This document shows, in pieces, positions 42,619 through 51,483 of a DNA stretch of 64,000 nt. Position 1 is the stretch's first letter. Each line of letters starts with the position of its first letter. Source of the DNA: a bacterium 210917-DFI.7.65 (GTDB taxonomy: Bacteria > Bacillota > Clostridia > Oscillospirales > Oscillospiraceae); assembly GCA_020555865.1 (NCBI GenBank), contig JAJCJJ010000002.1, forward strand, positions 248,001 to 312,000, in the 5' to 3' direction. The position numbers were made by a program, and so were the translations under genes. The notes below the pieces were generated by a model, which was not told the DNA's origin, did not search any database, and saw only the letters and a program-made list of their open reading frames with translations.

Positions 42619-44076
42619 TCAGAATTTCCAGTACAGAAACGGATTATAGCTGTCGCCCACCAGCGTCATGGTGGCCAGCAGGAGCAACAGCACCGGCGCC
42701 GCCACCACCACCGTGCGGTAAATGCCCCAAGCAAGTCCCGAGTGTGCGCTGTGCTCGTACAGCCGCCGGCCCAGCCAAGGCACAACAGGCGTACAGGCCA
42801 AGGTTGAAATCAGCAAAATTGGCAGGTTGCTGCGCACCAGCGCCAGTACTTCAAAACTGGAAACGCCGGCAGCGGTATGTCCAAACATCCCGGAAAGTAC
42901 CGCGCCCAGCACAGAAAAATCTGTAAACTTGAACAGCACCCAGCCGAAATAGACCACGATCAGCGCATACACATGTCCGAACACATGCGGCACACGTTCC
43001 AAAACACGGCGCAGGAACGCCCGTTCCAGCAGCAGAAAGGCAAAGTAGTACAGCCCCCAGCACATAAAATTCCAGCTGGCGCCGTGCCAGAAACCCGTCA
43101 AAAACCAGACCACAAAAAGATTGAAAACCACCCGGCCCGCGCTGCAGCGGTTTCCGCCCAGAGGGATGTAAACGTAATCCCGGAAAAAGCTGCTCAAAGA
43201 AATATGCCAGCGCCGCCAGAAATCGGTGATGGACAGGGAAATATAGGGATAATTGAAATTTTCCCGGTAGTGGAAGCCGATCATGCGACCCATTCCGATG
43301 GCCATGTCGGAATAGGCGGAAAAGTCAAGATAGATCTGCAGCATAAAGGCAAATGCGCCCACCCACAGGGCCAGCACCGGCCGTTGAGCAATCGTGTGAA
43401 GCGCTTCGGCCGTGCCGACAGAATCCGCCACCAAAAGCTGATCGGCCAAAGCACCGCAAGCATTGGCCAGCACCGCCTTTTTCGCCAGCCCCACCGTAAA
43501 GCGGGTGACACCGTAGGAGATATCGGCGCGGCTGGCCTTGCGCTGCAGCAGCTCAGCATTGATATCCTTATAGCGGACAATAGGGCCGGCAATGCACTGG
43601 TGGAACAGGCTCACATACAGCAGGAGCGTCGGAAAGCTCCTCTGCGCCCGCACTTCGCCCCGATATACATCCACCACATAGGATAGAAGCTGGAACGTGT
43701 AAAAGGAAATACCAATGGGCAGCGCAATCTGCACCACCGAGTCGGGAAAGCCGAACAGATTATGCGTATTCTCCAAAAAGAATGTACCGTATTTGAAAAT
43801 ACCGAGCAGGCCCAGATTGACCAGACATGTGAGCACCACCCCGCGCTTGGCCGCCGCCGAGCGCACCGGCTGGGCACTGATGTAGAGCGCCAGGATCCAG
43901 TCGGCAAAGGCCATTGCCAACAGCAAAAACACATACACCGGTTCTCCCCACGCATAAAAGATCAGCGAGAAGATCATCATCACCGTGTTCTTGGCACGCA
44001 TAGAGGGCATCAGGTGATAGAACAACAGGTTCAGCGGCAAAAACACATATAGAAAAAACAAGCTGGAAAAAACCAT
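42619..44076 (-). CDS. MBOAT-family O-acyltransferase (AlgI/DltB-like)
   Basis: A 485-residue polytopic membrane enzyme that passes acyl groups across the membrane for O-acetylation. It has the MBOAT segments YPYISLSITDFWRRWHISLSSFFRDYVYIPLGGNR (about residue 280) and the catalytic His in FLTGFWHGASWNFMCWGLYY (about residue 325). The ATG at 44076 lies eight nucleotides after GAGGAG; the TTG two codons earlier is too close to that site. With the AlgJ-like gene it forms a two-gene operon; the glycan is unknown. Confidence 0.92.
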   Translation of the reverse strand: MVFSSLFFLYVFLPLNLLFYHLMPSMRAKNTVMMIFSLIFYAWGEPVYVFLLLAMAFADWILALYISAQPVRSAAAKRGVVLTCLVNLGLLGIFKYGTFFLENTHNLFGFPDSVVQIALPIGISFYTFQLLSYVVDVYRGEVRAQRSFPTLLLYVSLFHQCIAGPIVRYKDINAELLQRKASRADISYGVTRFTVGLAKKAVLANACGALADQLLVADSVGTAEALHTIAQRPVLALWVGAFAFMLQIYLDFSAYSDMAIGMGRMIGFHYRENFNYPYISLSITDFWRRWHISLSSFFRDYVYIPLGGNRCSAGRVVFNLFVVWFLTGFWHGASWNFMCWGLYYFAFLLLERAFLRRVLERVPHVFGHVYALIVVYFGWVLFKFTDFSVLGAVLSGMFGHTAAGVSSFEVLALVRSNLPILLISTLACTPVVPWLGRRLYEHSAHSGLAWGIYRTVVVAAPVLLLLLATMTLVGDSYNPFLYWKF

Positions 44077-44125
44077 AGGCAATACTCCTCAGTTCGAAAT
44101 CTGATTTTTGAATAAACGCACGAAA

Positions 44126-44340
44126 GACGGAGCATCCCGCTCCGTCCGCACCAGCCACTGCAGGGCCGCCGTGTATCTCATTGTCCGCCGGGGATGTTTC
44201 AAAAATGTATCATTTCCCCCCGTTTGCGCAAAAAAACAGAAAAGAACCATTTTTTCTCCTCGTGCCGTTCTTTTTTGCGCAGTTTCGCGGCATTTTTTCT
44301 TTTAATTTAATATAATATAGTGTCCGCAGCAAAAAGTCAA
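44126..44340 (-). promoter_or_regulatory. Promoter and leader of the O-acylation operon
   Basis: TTGACT (44335-44340), 17 nt, TATTAT (44312-44317) on the minus strand. The leader of about 230 nt contains the hairpin GACGGAGC-N5-GCTCCGTC (44126-44146). No gene is seen here. Confidence 0.55.
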
Positions 44341-44406
44341 TGGCGGCTCTTTTGGAATTTTCTTCCCGGATACCGGACTTTTTTAGGCAAAAAACAATTT
44401 GAGGGC

Positions 44407-44434
44407 TTGACAATTTTTCTAGATCTTATATAAT
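44407..44434 (+). promoter_or_regulatory. Promoter of rpsF-ssb-rpsR
   Basis: A consensus TTGACA (44407-44412), 16 nt, TATAAT (44429-44434). Confidence 0.85.
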
Positions 44435-44466
44435 AATATAGCTTGTATTTTAATATACAGGCTTTT

Positions 44467-44510
44467 GCCCGTACAGGGCAGCATCCTTGCCCGCACCGGA
44501 GAGTGCGGGC
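44467..44510 (+). promoter_or_regulatory. Candidate S6:S18 leader RNA
   Basis: The rpsF leader contains GCCC-N5-GGGC (44467-44479) and an 8-bp stem GCCCGCAC/GTGCGGGC (44489-44510) with loop CGGAGA. Ribosomal protein S6 leaders carry a CCG in a stem-loop bound by S6:S18; CACCGG here is compatible. Autoregulation is inferred from position. Confidence 0.4.
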
Positions 44511-44538
44511 CAAAAGACCAGAAGGAGGTGTACTGAAA

Positions 44539-44835
44539 ATGGCTAAGGTTTCTGCAAAGTATGAGGTTGTCTACATCGTCAATCCCACCAAGAGCGAAGA
44601 AGAGACTGCGGCTCTGGTCGCAAAGTTCACGGCTCTTGCCGAGCAGCACGCCAGCGCTGTTGAAGTCGAGGAATGGGGCAAGCGCAAGCTGGCCTACGAA
44701 ATCGACGACCAGACGGAAGGCTATTATGTCTTGATGTCTTTCAGCAGCGGCGCTGAATTCCCCGCCGAGCTGGACCGCGTGTTCGGCATTACCGACGGCA
44801 TCATGCGCTCCATGATCGTCTGCAGAGGCGAATAA
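44539..44835 (+). CDS. rpsF: Ribosomal protein S6
   Basis: A 98-residue small-subunit protein that binds S18. It has the usual start YEVVYIVNPTKSEEE and the WGKRKLAYEIDDQTEGYYVLMSF segment. GAAGGAGGTG precedes the ATG. It heads the standard rpsF-ssb-rpsR operon. Confidence 0.96.
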   Translation: MAKVSAKYEVVYIVNPTKSEEETAALVAKFTALAEQHASAVEVEEWGKRKLAYEIDDQTEGYYVLMSFSSGAEFPAELDRVFGITDGIMRSMIVCRGE

Positions 44836-44847
44836 GGAGGAAGCGGT

Positions 44848-45339
44848 ATGCTCAATCGCATTATCATCATGGGTCGCCTGGCCCGTGATCCCGAACTGCG
44901 GCGCACGCAGAGCGGCGTCCCTGTGGCGTCTTTCCGCTTGGCGGTGGATCGGGATTTCAAAGACAAGTCTACCGGCGAACGCTCCACCGACTGGATCGAC
45001 GTAGTTGCCTGGCGGGCCACCGCAGAGTTTGTCAGCCGCTTTTTCACCAAGGGCCGCATGGCCGTGGTGGAAGGCCGTCTGCAAATGCGCGACTGGACCG
45101 ACAAAGACGGCAACAAACGTGTGGCCGCAGAGGTTGTCGCTGACAATGTGTATTTCGGCGACAGCAAGCGTGACGGCGATGCCCCGTCCTACGGCGGTAG
45201 CTACGGCAGCGCCCCCGGCTATGGCGCACCGGCCGACAGCGGCTACGGCGCACCGCCTCAAGGCGGTTACGGCACTCCCAGCGTAGGAGCGTCAGAATTC
45301 GCTGAAATCGACGATGTGGACGGCGAATTGCCGTTCTGA
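44848..45339 (+). CDS. ssb: Single-stranded DNA-binding protein
   Basis: A 163-residue SSB with an OB-fold (MLNRIIIMGRLARDPELRRTQSGVPVASFRLAVDRDF, then DWIDVVAWRATAEFVSRFFTKGRMAVVEGRLQ), a Gly/Tyr/Pro-rich linker with GYGAP repeats, and the acidic tip DDVDGELPF that docks partner proteins. Confidence 0.96.
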   Translation: MLNRIIIMGRLARDPELRRTQSGVPVASFRLAVDRDFKDKSTGERSTDWIDVVAWRATAEFVSRFFTKGRMAVVEGRLQMRDWTDKDGNKRVAAEVVADNVYFGDSKRDGDAPSYGGSYGSAPGYGAPADSGYGAPPQGGYGTPSVGASEFAEIDDVDGELPF

Positions 45340-45369
45340 CCTTGATACTCAAGAAAAGGAGGAACTGAA

Positions 45370-45615
45370 ATGGCTATGGAACGCGAGAACAGAGGTCCCC
45401 GCACCCGCAAGCGCAGAAAGGTTTGCCAGTTCTGCGCCGACAAGTGCGATTGGATTGATTATAAAGATGCAGCCAAGCTGCACCGTTATATTTCCGAGCG
45501 CGGCAAGATTCTGCCCCGCCGCACCACCGGCACCTGCGCCATGCACCAGCGCGAGCTGACCGTGGCAATCAAGCGCGCCCGTCAGATTGCTCTGCTGCCT
45601 TTTGTGACAGATTAA
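45370..45615 (+). CDS. rpsR: Ribosomal protein S18 (zinc-binding form)
   Basis: An 81-residue S18 with the conserved [42 protein letters not shown]. It keeps cysteines in CQFCADKC and TGTC, so it is the zinc-containing C+ type. Such proteins are typical zinc reserves that other bacteria replace under zinc starvation. Confidence 0.95.
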   Translation: MAMERENRGPRTRKRRKVCQFCADKCDWIDYKDAAKLHRYISERGKILPRRTTGTCAMHQRELTVAIKRARQIALLPFVTD

Positions 45616-45627
45616 ACTACGCAGTAA

Positions 45628-45662
45628 AAATGCGGAAGCCAACTGGCTTCCGCATTTTTTAA
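45628..45662 (+). terminator. Terminator of the rpsR operon
   Basis: AAAAATGCGGAAGCCA pairs with TGGCTTCCGCATTTTTT across a short loop. Confidence 0.85.
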
Positions 45663-45757
45663 TGGCTTTGCGCCGAAATACGCTCAAATCAGGCCGTACA
45701 AACCAGTCTCAGTCAAGGCCAAACGAACGTATCTGCCCCGCTTTTATCGGCGGGCGC

Positions 45758-45792
45758 ACAAAAAGCAGCCGCATACGCGGCTGCTTTTTTAT
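45758..45792. terminator. Terminator of the cobalamin operon
   Basis: AAAAAGCAGCCGC-ATAC-GCGGCTGCTTTTTT at the downstream end of cbiC. Confidence 0.85.
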
Positions 45793-46478
45793 CTTCTTTT
45801 TTCTTCCAGCGCTGCAGCGCGGCCCACGGGGTCAAGAGCACCGGCAGCTTGGTAAAGCAACGCATTGCAAATCGCAGCGGCCACCGTGCTGCCGCCCTTG
45901 CGCCCCAGCGCGGCTATGCAGGGGATCTCCTGCTCCCGACACAGGCGCAAAATGCGATCCTTGCTCTCCACCACATTGACGAAACCCACCGGCACTGCAA
46001 CGACCAGGGCCGGGCGGAAGCCCGATGCAATCTGTTCACACAGAGCCAACAACGCCGTGGGGGCGTTGCCCACTGCCACCGCCGCGCCGGGATACTCCCG
46101 AGCGGCCCGCTCCATGGACACCGCCGCCCGGGTGAGGCAGCGCTCCTTCGCTTCGGCAGCCACTGCCGGGTCCGCCATATAGCACAGCGCTTCCATGCCC
46201 AGCTTGCGCAGAGCTGGCCTGCTGAGGCCGGAGAGGGCCATATTGGTGTCCGTAATCAGAGACACCCCCGTGGCAAAAGCCGCTCTGGCCCGCACCGCAG
46301 CATGTTCTGTAAACGACAGGGTCTGCACATAGTCAAAATCCGCCGTGGCGTGGATTACGCGTTTGATCACTGCCTCCTGTTCCAGCGGCAGGCATACGCC
46401 ACGCTGACAAAGCTCTTCGTCAATGATCCGCATGCTTTCGCGCTCGATATCTGCGCCCTGCTGATAAACAATTTTCAA
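45789..46478 (-). CDS. cbiC: Cobalt-precorrin-8 methylmutase
   Basis: Moves the C-11 methyl group to C-12 to give cobyrinate. The 229-residue protein has the catalytic-His region in RVIHATADFDYVQTL (about residue 43), DTNMALSG, AVGNAPTALLAL and PVGFVNVVESK, all characteristic of CbiC/CobH. Translation appears to start at a TTG (46478) that overlaps the cobO stop by four nucleotides, with AAGGGG nine nucleotides before it; no ATG occurs in the first 15 codons. It is the last gene of the operon. Confidence 0.93.
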   Translation of the reverse strand: MKIVYQQGADIERESMRIIDEELCQRGVCLPLEQEAVIKRVIHATADFDYVQTLSFTEHAAVRARAAFATGVSLITDTNMALSGLSRPALRKLGMEALCYMADPAVAAEAKERCLTRAAVSMERAAREYPGAAVAVGNAPTALLALCEQIASGFRPALVVAVPVGFVNVVESKDRILRLCREQEIPCIAALGRKGGSTVAAAICNALLYQAAGALDPVGRAAALEEKRR

Positions 46479-47011
46479 AACTCCACACCCCTTCTGGCTG
46501 GAATCCCCCTTTCATAGGGGTGCTTGCAGCAACGGCACTCCGTTTCGTAATCGGCGCACAAGCGCATCCAGTCCGCCGGCACGCGGCCAGTGAGCACAAC
46601 CTCTCGCCCGGCAGGCCGCTCCAACACCGCCTCGTACAGCAGCGCCCGATCCACCATATCCTGCTGCCAAACGGCACAGGCCTCGTCCAGAATCAGCACC
46701 TGCGGTTCCAGCGCCAGCGCCATACGAAGGTGCGCCGTCTGCAGTTCGGCGGCGTGTTCCCGCTCTGCTGCGCTCATTTGACGGACAAACTTTTGACAGC
46801 CCTTGCCGCGGAATATATGGGCGCCGAGCTGCTGCAGCAGCGCTACCTCGCCGCTGTTCCCTTCTTTCAAAAACTGCACCACCGCTACAGAATGGCCCGC
46901 CCCCAACGCCCGCAGCGCCAAGCCCAAAGCGGCAGTGGTTTTGCCCTTGCCTCCGCCCCAGTAAAGGTGGACAAGCCCCAATTCCGTGTTGCGCTCCATT
47001 GTCTGCATCAT
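46475..47011 (-). CDS. cobO: Corrinoid adenosyltransferase (CobO/BtuR type)
   Basis: Transfers the adenosyl group from ATP to cob(I)alamin or its precursors. The 178-residue protein has the P-loop GGGKGKTTAALGLALRA, VVQFLKEG and VLILDEACAVWQQDMV. The ATG overlaps the cobyric acid synthase stop (ATGA). Confidence 0.93.
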   Translation of the reverse strand: MMQTMERNTELGLVHLYWGGGKGKTTAALGLALRALGAGHSVAVVQFLKEGNSGEVALLQQLGAHIFRGKGCQKFVRQMSAAEREHAAELQTAHLRMALALEPQVLILDEACAVWQQDMVDRALLYEAVLERPAGREVVLTGRVPADWMRLCADYETECRCCKHPYERGIPARRGVEF

Positions 47012-48489
47012 ACCCCCATGCTTTGATAAATTGCATCCACGTTCAGCGCAGCACGTACGCCGTCGGCCAGAGCATCAAACTGACGCTCCTCATAAGCCCG
47101 ATGGCTGATAGTCGGCGGCGCGGTCGCCGGGATGCCCCGGCGTGCACACAAAAACTGCACCAGACGCTCCGTCAACGCCCCGGTGTCAAACAGACCGTGG
47201 AGATAGGTTCCCCACACCAGACCGCGGCAGCAACCGTCTTTGCGCCCATCTTCCAGCGTGCAGAAAGGAGCACCCCGGCTTTCTGTACGGCCCATATGGA
47301 TCTCATACCCTTCCAGCCGCGCCCCGGCAAAGGGTTCCGCCAGTGCCACAGCGACAGGCCGGGTGCGTGTTTTTTCGCCGGTGAACACCGTCCGCACCGG
47401 CAGCAGCCCCAAACCGCGCAGGCTGCGCGAACGACCGCTCTCGGTACCTTCGGGATCGTCCACCGTTTCTCCCAGCATCTGATAACCGCCGCACACACCC
47501 AGAATGGGAACCCCGGCCCCATGCAGGCGCAGCAGCGCCGCCTCCATCCCGCTCTGACGCAGCCACAGCAGATCGTCCATCGTATTTTTGGTGCCGGGCA
47601 GGAGCACAAAATCCGGAAGCCCCAGCGCCCGTATATCCGCCACATACCGCACGCCCAGCAGCGAATGGGACTCCAGAGGAGTAAAATCCGTGAAGTTGGA
47701 CAGATGCGGCAGGCGCACCACCACCACATCCAGCGCCTTTTCCGTTTGCCGGGCACTCAGCCGGGGTGCCAGGGAATCTTCGTCATCAATGTCCACCGGA
47801 AGATAGGGCACCACTCCGAGCACCTGCTTGCCCGTAAGCTGCTCAAGCTGAACAAGCCCCGGGCGCAGCAACGCTGCGTCGCCCCGGAATTTATTGATGA
47901 TCAATCCCGCAATGCGCGCACGCTCCACTTCTTCCAGCAGAGCCACCGTACCGTAGAGCTGGGCAAATACGCCACCCCGGTCGATGTCCCCAGCCAGCAG
48001 CACCGGTGCATCCACCGCCCGGGCCAAGCCCATATTCACAATGTCGTCCGCCTTCAAATTAATCTCTGCCGGGCTGCCTGCCCCCTCAATCACCACCAGA
48101 TCATATTCTTCTGCCAGGGAATCATAGGCCGCCAGCACGTCCGGCAACAGATTCTTTTTCCAACGAAAATAAGACGCTGCATCCATCTGGCCCCACACCT
48201 CGCCGTGTACGATCACCTGGCTGCCCGTGTCGCTGCTGGGCTTAAGAAGGATCGGATTCATGCGCACATCCGGCTCCACACCGGCGGCGCGGGCCTGCAC
48301 CGCCTGCGCCCGCCCCATCTCGAGGCCCTCGGCAGTGACACAGCTGTTCAGAGCCATGTTTTGGCTCTTAAAGGGCGCTACGCGCCAGCCGTCTTGGGCA
48401 AAGATGCGGCACAGAGCCGCGCACAGCAGGCTTTTGCCCACACCGGACATGGTGCCTTGCACCATAACACACTTTGCACGCCGCCTCAT
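47008..48489 (-). CDS. cbiP: Cobyric acid synthase
   Basis: Amidates adenosylcobyrinate a,c-diamide at b, d, e and g using glutamine. The 493-residue protein has an N-terminal MinD-like ATPase domain (VQGTMSGVGKSLLCAALCRIF, PFKSQNMALNS), VIEGAGSPAEINL and LAGDIDRGGVFAQLYG, and a C-terminal class I amidotransferase domain with the nucleophile in GVCGGYQMLGE and HGLFD. The ATG at 48489 overlaps the end of cobD. Confidence 0.94.
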   Translation of the reverse strand: MRRRAKCVMVQGTMSGVGKSLLCAALCRIFAQDGWRVAPFKSQNMALNSCVTAEGLEMGRAQAVQARAAGVEPDVRMNPILLKPSSDTGSQVIVHGEVWGQMDAASYFRWKKNLLPDVLAAYDSLAEEYDLVVIEGAGSPAEINLKADDIVNMGLARAVDAPVLLAGDIDRGGVFAQLYGTVALLEEVERARIAGLIINKFRGDAALLRPGLVQLEQLTGKQVLGVVPYLPVDIDDEDSLAPRLSARQTEKALDVVVVRLPHLSNFTDFTPLESHSLLGVRYVADIRALGLPDFVLLPGTKNTMDDLLWLRQSGMEAALLRLHGAGVPILGVCGGYQMLGETVDDPEGTESGRSRSLRGLGLLPVRTVFTGEKTRTRPVAVALAEPFAGARLEGYEIHMGRTESRGAPFCTLEDGRKDGCCRGLVWGTYLHGLFDTGALTERLVQFLCARRGIPATAPPTISHRAYEERQFDALADGVRAALNVDAIYQSMGV

Positions 48490-49565
48490 GTCCTCGTCTC
48501 CTCCACTACGGTTTTTATTGCCCCCAGCAGGCACTGGTTTTCCTCCGGCCGCCGTACCGCAGCACGGTACCATTGCGGGCCAAGTCCGCGGAAATTTGCG
48601 CAGCCACGCAGCAGTATGCCCTGTTTGCGCAGCGGCTCCAGCAAGGGCACCGGCGCGCGGAACAGCAGGAAATTGGCTTCACCCGGGATCACTTCACACC
48701 CCAGCGCCGCCAGCCCTTCCGCCAGATGGGGCCTCTCAGCGCGGATCAGGGCACGCACCCGTGCCACATAATCCTGCTCCCGCAGCGCCGCAATTCCCGC
48801 CGCCTGGGCTGGGGCCGACACGACCCAGGGCGGCCCATTGCAGCGCATCCGCTCCAAAAAGGCCTGATCGCCGCAAAGGGCATACCCCAACCGCAGCCCC
48901 GCCATGGCGTGAAGTTTGGTGAACGCTTTCACCACTAAAAGGCCGAACTGCGTTGCTATATACCGCTTTGCTGAGTGAGCCGCCGCATGGTCAAGAAAAT
49001 CCAGAAAGCATTCATCCACCACAGCGAAAATACCTGCCTGGGCACAGCGCGCCAGCGCCGCTTCCAGCAGCGCCGGGGGCAGGACTCGGCCAGTGGGGTT
49101 GTTGGGCTGGCAAAAAAAGGCCATGTCCAGCTCCGGCGTTAGGGCATCCAGCAGTTCTTCCCCGGCGGTAAAGCCCGCTTCCCGGCGCAGGGCACTGTGC
49201 ACTACCACACAACCCGCCGCGCGCAGCGCGCTTTCGTATTCAGAAAAGGTGGGCGCAAGCACCAGCGTCCGCCGGGGCCGCCGCGCCCAAACTACACGCC
49301 AGATGAGATCCGCCGCCCCGCATCCGCACAGTACCATCTCTTCCTCCACCTCTTCCTCCGCCGCAATGGCGCGCCGCAGGGCGCGGCACAAGGGATCAGG
49401 ATAGCGGTCAGCCTCCCTCAGTGCCTGCGCCGCTGCGTCACGCACCCCCTCCGGCAGTCCCAAAGGGCTGACTGAAGCGGAAAAATCCAGCGGCAGCGCG
49501 CCGCATTCCGCGGCAAAGCCCGCCCAATCTCCGCCGTGGGGCAGGGATATTATTTGCTCTTCCAT
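48486..49565 (-). CDS. cobD: Threonine-phosphate decarboxylase
   Basis: A PLP enzyme of the HisC fold that makes (R)-1-aminopropan-2-ol phosphate for the nucleotide loop. The 359-residue product has DFSASVSPLGLP, CQPNNPTG, VVDECFLDF and the PLP lysine in VVKAFTKLHAMAGLRLGY (about residue 215). The ATG at 49565 follows AGGAGG. The context between cbiP and cbiB separates it from histidinol-phosphate aminotransferase. Confidence 0.9.
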   Translation of the reverse strand: MEEQIISLPHGGDWAGFAAECGALPLDFSASVSPLGLPEGVRDAAAQALREADRYPDPLCRALRRAIAAEEEVEEEMVLCGCGAADLIWRVVWARRPRRTLVLAPTFSEYESALRAAGCVVVHSALRREAGFTAGEELLDALTPELDMAFFCQPNNPTGRVLPPALLEAALARCAQAGIFAVVDECFLDFLDHAAAHSAKRYIATQFGLLVVKAFTKLHAMAGLRLGYALCGDQAFLERMRCNGPPWVVSAPAQAAGIAALREQDYVARVRALIRAERPHLAEGLAALGCEVIPGEANFLLFRAPVPLLEPLRKQGILLRGCANFRGLGPQWYRAAVRRPEENQCLLGAIKTVVEETRT

Positions 49566-49576
49566 GCTTCCTCCTT

Positions 49577-50548
49577 TCAGCGCACCAAAACATACCATAG
49601 CCCCGCCCGCAGAGCGCACAGCGCCGCCAGCGCCAGCAGTGCGGCAGTATAGAGCATCCGGTTGGCGCGCAGGATGTCCTCGTCTTCCACGGGACGTGCC
49701 GCATCGCCGATGGTGTCTTTGGGGCACAGCGCACCAAAATAGTACGCCGGCCCACCCAGCTGCACTCCCAGCGCGCCGGCGCATGCCGCTTCGGTCTGGG
49801 CTGAGTTGGGGCTGGCATGGCAGCGCCGGTCCCGCCGCCAAATACGCCAGGCTCCCGAGCCATTTTGCCCGGTTAAACAGGCTGCGGCAATCCACAGCAA
49901 CGCCGCCAGCCGGGATGGCAGATAATTCGCTGCATCGTCCAGCCTGGCTGCGGCCCGGCCAAAATCAATATAGCGTTCGTTTTTGTAGCCCACCATGCTG
50001 TCCATAGTGTTGATTGCTTTATAGCACAGCGCCAACGGCGCGCCGCCGAGGAGCAGATACATCAGCGGAGCCACCACACCGTCGGCGAAATTTTCCGCCA
50101 CTGTTTCCACGGCGGCCCGGGTCACTCCGGCTTCGTCCAGCCTTTCAGTGTCCCGCCCTACGATGCGGCCCACCGCTCGGCGCGCCGCAGCCAAATCGCC
50201 CCGGCGCAGCTGTTCATACACCCGCCGACTTTCCTGCGCCAGACCACGCACCGCCAGCGCCTGCCAGCTCCATAGCACCTGCACGGCAAACCCCAGCGCC
50301 GGATGGATGCGCCAAGTCACAAGACACACCGCTCCGCTCAGCGCCAGCGTACCCACCGGCAGCGTAGCCGCCAGCACTGCGCCAGCGGCGCGCTGGCCGC
50401 ACCGTGTCTGCGGAAAGCGCGGACGCAGAAAGCGCTCCAGCACCCCGATAGCCCGGCCCATCCACACCACCGGATGGGGAAAAGCAGGAGGGTCGGCCAA
50501 CAGCAGATCCAGTACAAAACCGCATAATGCTGCGGCCACAACGCTCAT
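49577..50548 (-). CDS. cbiB: Adenosylcobinamide-phosphate synthase
   Basis: A membrane enzyme that joins adenosylcobyric acid to aminopropanol phosphate. The 323-residue protein has four or five helices and the family segments LADPPAFPHPVVWMGRAIG, ETVAENFADGVVAPLMYLLLGG, KAINTMDSMVGYKNERYIDFG and SPNSAQTEAACAGALGVQLGGPAYYFG. Confidence 0.94.
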   Translation of the reverse strand: MSVVAAALCGFVLDLLLADPPAFPHPVVWMGRAIGVLERFLRPRFPQTRCGQRAAGAVLAATLPVGTLALSGAVCLVTWRIHPALGFAVQVLWSWQALAVRGLAQESRRVYEQLRRGDLAAARRAVGRIVGRDTERLDEAGVTRAAVETVAENFADGVVAPLMYLLLGGAPLALCYKAINTMDSMVGYKNERYIDFGRAAARLDDAANYLPSRLAALLWIAAACLTGQNGSGAWRIWRRDRRCHASPNSAQTEAACAGALGVQLGGPAYYFGALCPKDTIGDAARPVEDEDILRANRMLYTAALLALAALCALRAGLWYVLVR

Positions 50549-50551
50549 AAA

Positions 50552-51142
50552 TCAATCACCATTTGTAATATTTACTTCCTTTAATACTTTTAGTGTCCTG
50601 TTTTCTGCCCATGTGCTGCCGTCGAGTACAAAACCGCCGCCGAGTTTGACGCGCCAGTCAAAGTAGGCGCGACGGGGCAGGCCAAAACACTCCAACGCTG
50701 CCATGAGCGTGCCGCCATGAGCAACCACCACCGTGTCCGTCTGCCGTGCCGCTTCCCAATCCAAAAGAGCGGCAACGGCATTGCACACCCGGGCGCAGAA
50801 AACCGCTTTACTTTCCCCGCCAGGAATGGGCGCCTGGCAGCCGCTGTCCACCCAGGCTCGGTAGGCTGCGTTGTCCGAAAGCTCCCGCCAGGTGCGCCCC
50901 TCAAAAATCCCGAAATCCATTTCCCGCAGCTCCGGCACCGGAATCTGTTTCGCTTCCGGAAACCAGAGCGCCGCCGTTTCCACGGCCCGGCGCAGCGGAG
51001 ATACATAGACATACTGCGGCGAAAATGCCGCCCGATGCAGGGCCTGCCGCCCCGCCGGGGACAGCGGCGTATCCAGCCGCCCTGAATAGCGACCTTCGGC
51101 GGTGGCCTCCGTGGCGCCGTGGCGCAGGAGATATACCCTCAT
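50552..51142 (-). CDS. cobC: Alpha-ribazole phosphatase (histidine phosphatase family)
   Basis: Removes the phosphate from alpha-ribazole phosphate or adenosylcobalamin 5'-phosphate. The 196-residue protein has the catalytic RHG in YLLRHGATEATAEGRYSG, the second-site Arg in YVSPLRRAVETA, REMDFGIFEGRTWREL and VVVAHGGTLMAAL. It overlaps the next gene by four nucleotides and lies 3 nt before cbiB. Confidence 0.88.
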   Translation of the reverse strand: MRVYLLRHGATEATAEGRYSGRLDTPLSPAGRQALHRAAFSPQYVYVSPLRRAVETAALWFPEAKQIPVPELREMDFGIFEGRTWRELSDNAAYRAWVDSGCQAPIPGGESKAVFCARVCNAVAALLDWEAARQTDTVVVAHGGTLMAALECFGLPRRAYFDWRVKLGGGFVLDGSTWAENRTLKVLKEVNITNGD

Positions 51143-51483
51143 ACGTCCTCCGCCCCGTTTTCCTTGAGCGTCAGGGGCAAACCATAGAACACCCGTACCA
51201 CCCGGTCAGCCCGCCGGGCCAGCAAACACAGCAGCTGCCCGGCCGCCTCCCGCGCCGCCCGCGCGCCCTCGTCCAACGGCACCACCCCGCCGCCGGTTTC
51301 CGTGGCAATGACCACGGGCCACGCGCTTAGCTCCCGAGCCAGCGCTTCAAGGTTTTCACATCCCGCTGCCCGCTCCTGTACATCCCAGCAGGCATAACGC
51401 CCCAGTTCGTCCCGCCCGCAGCCCAGCAGGGCACAGGCATAGTCCCGCTTACCGCCGTGCAGCGGGCCAATCAGCAAAATCAT
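51139..51483 (-). CDS. Shortened CobU-like protein
   Basis: A 114-residue relative of adenosylcobinamide kinase/guanylyltransferase. The start MILLIGPLHGGKRDYACALL corresponds to the P-loop end of CobU, and the second half (VIATETGGGVVPLDEGARAAREAAGQLLCLLARRADRVVRVFYGLPLTLK) to the CobU C-terminus. The middle, including the His guanylylation region, is missing. A complete cobU lies two genes upstream, so this may be an accessory or regulatory subunit. It is intact and translationally coupled at both ends (4-nt overlaps), which argues against decay. Confidence 0.75.
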   Translation of the reverse strand: MILLIGPLHGGKRDYACALLGCGRDELGRYACWDVQERAAGCENLEALARELSAWPVVIATETGGGVVPLDEGARAAREAAGQLLCLLARRADRVVRVFYGLPLTLKENGAEDV

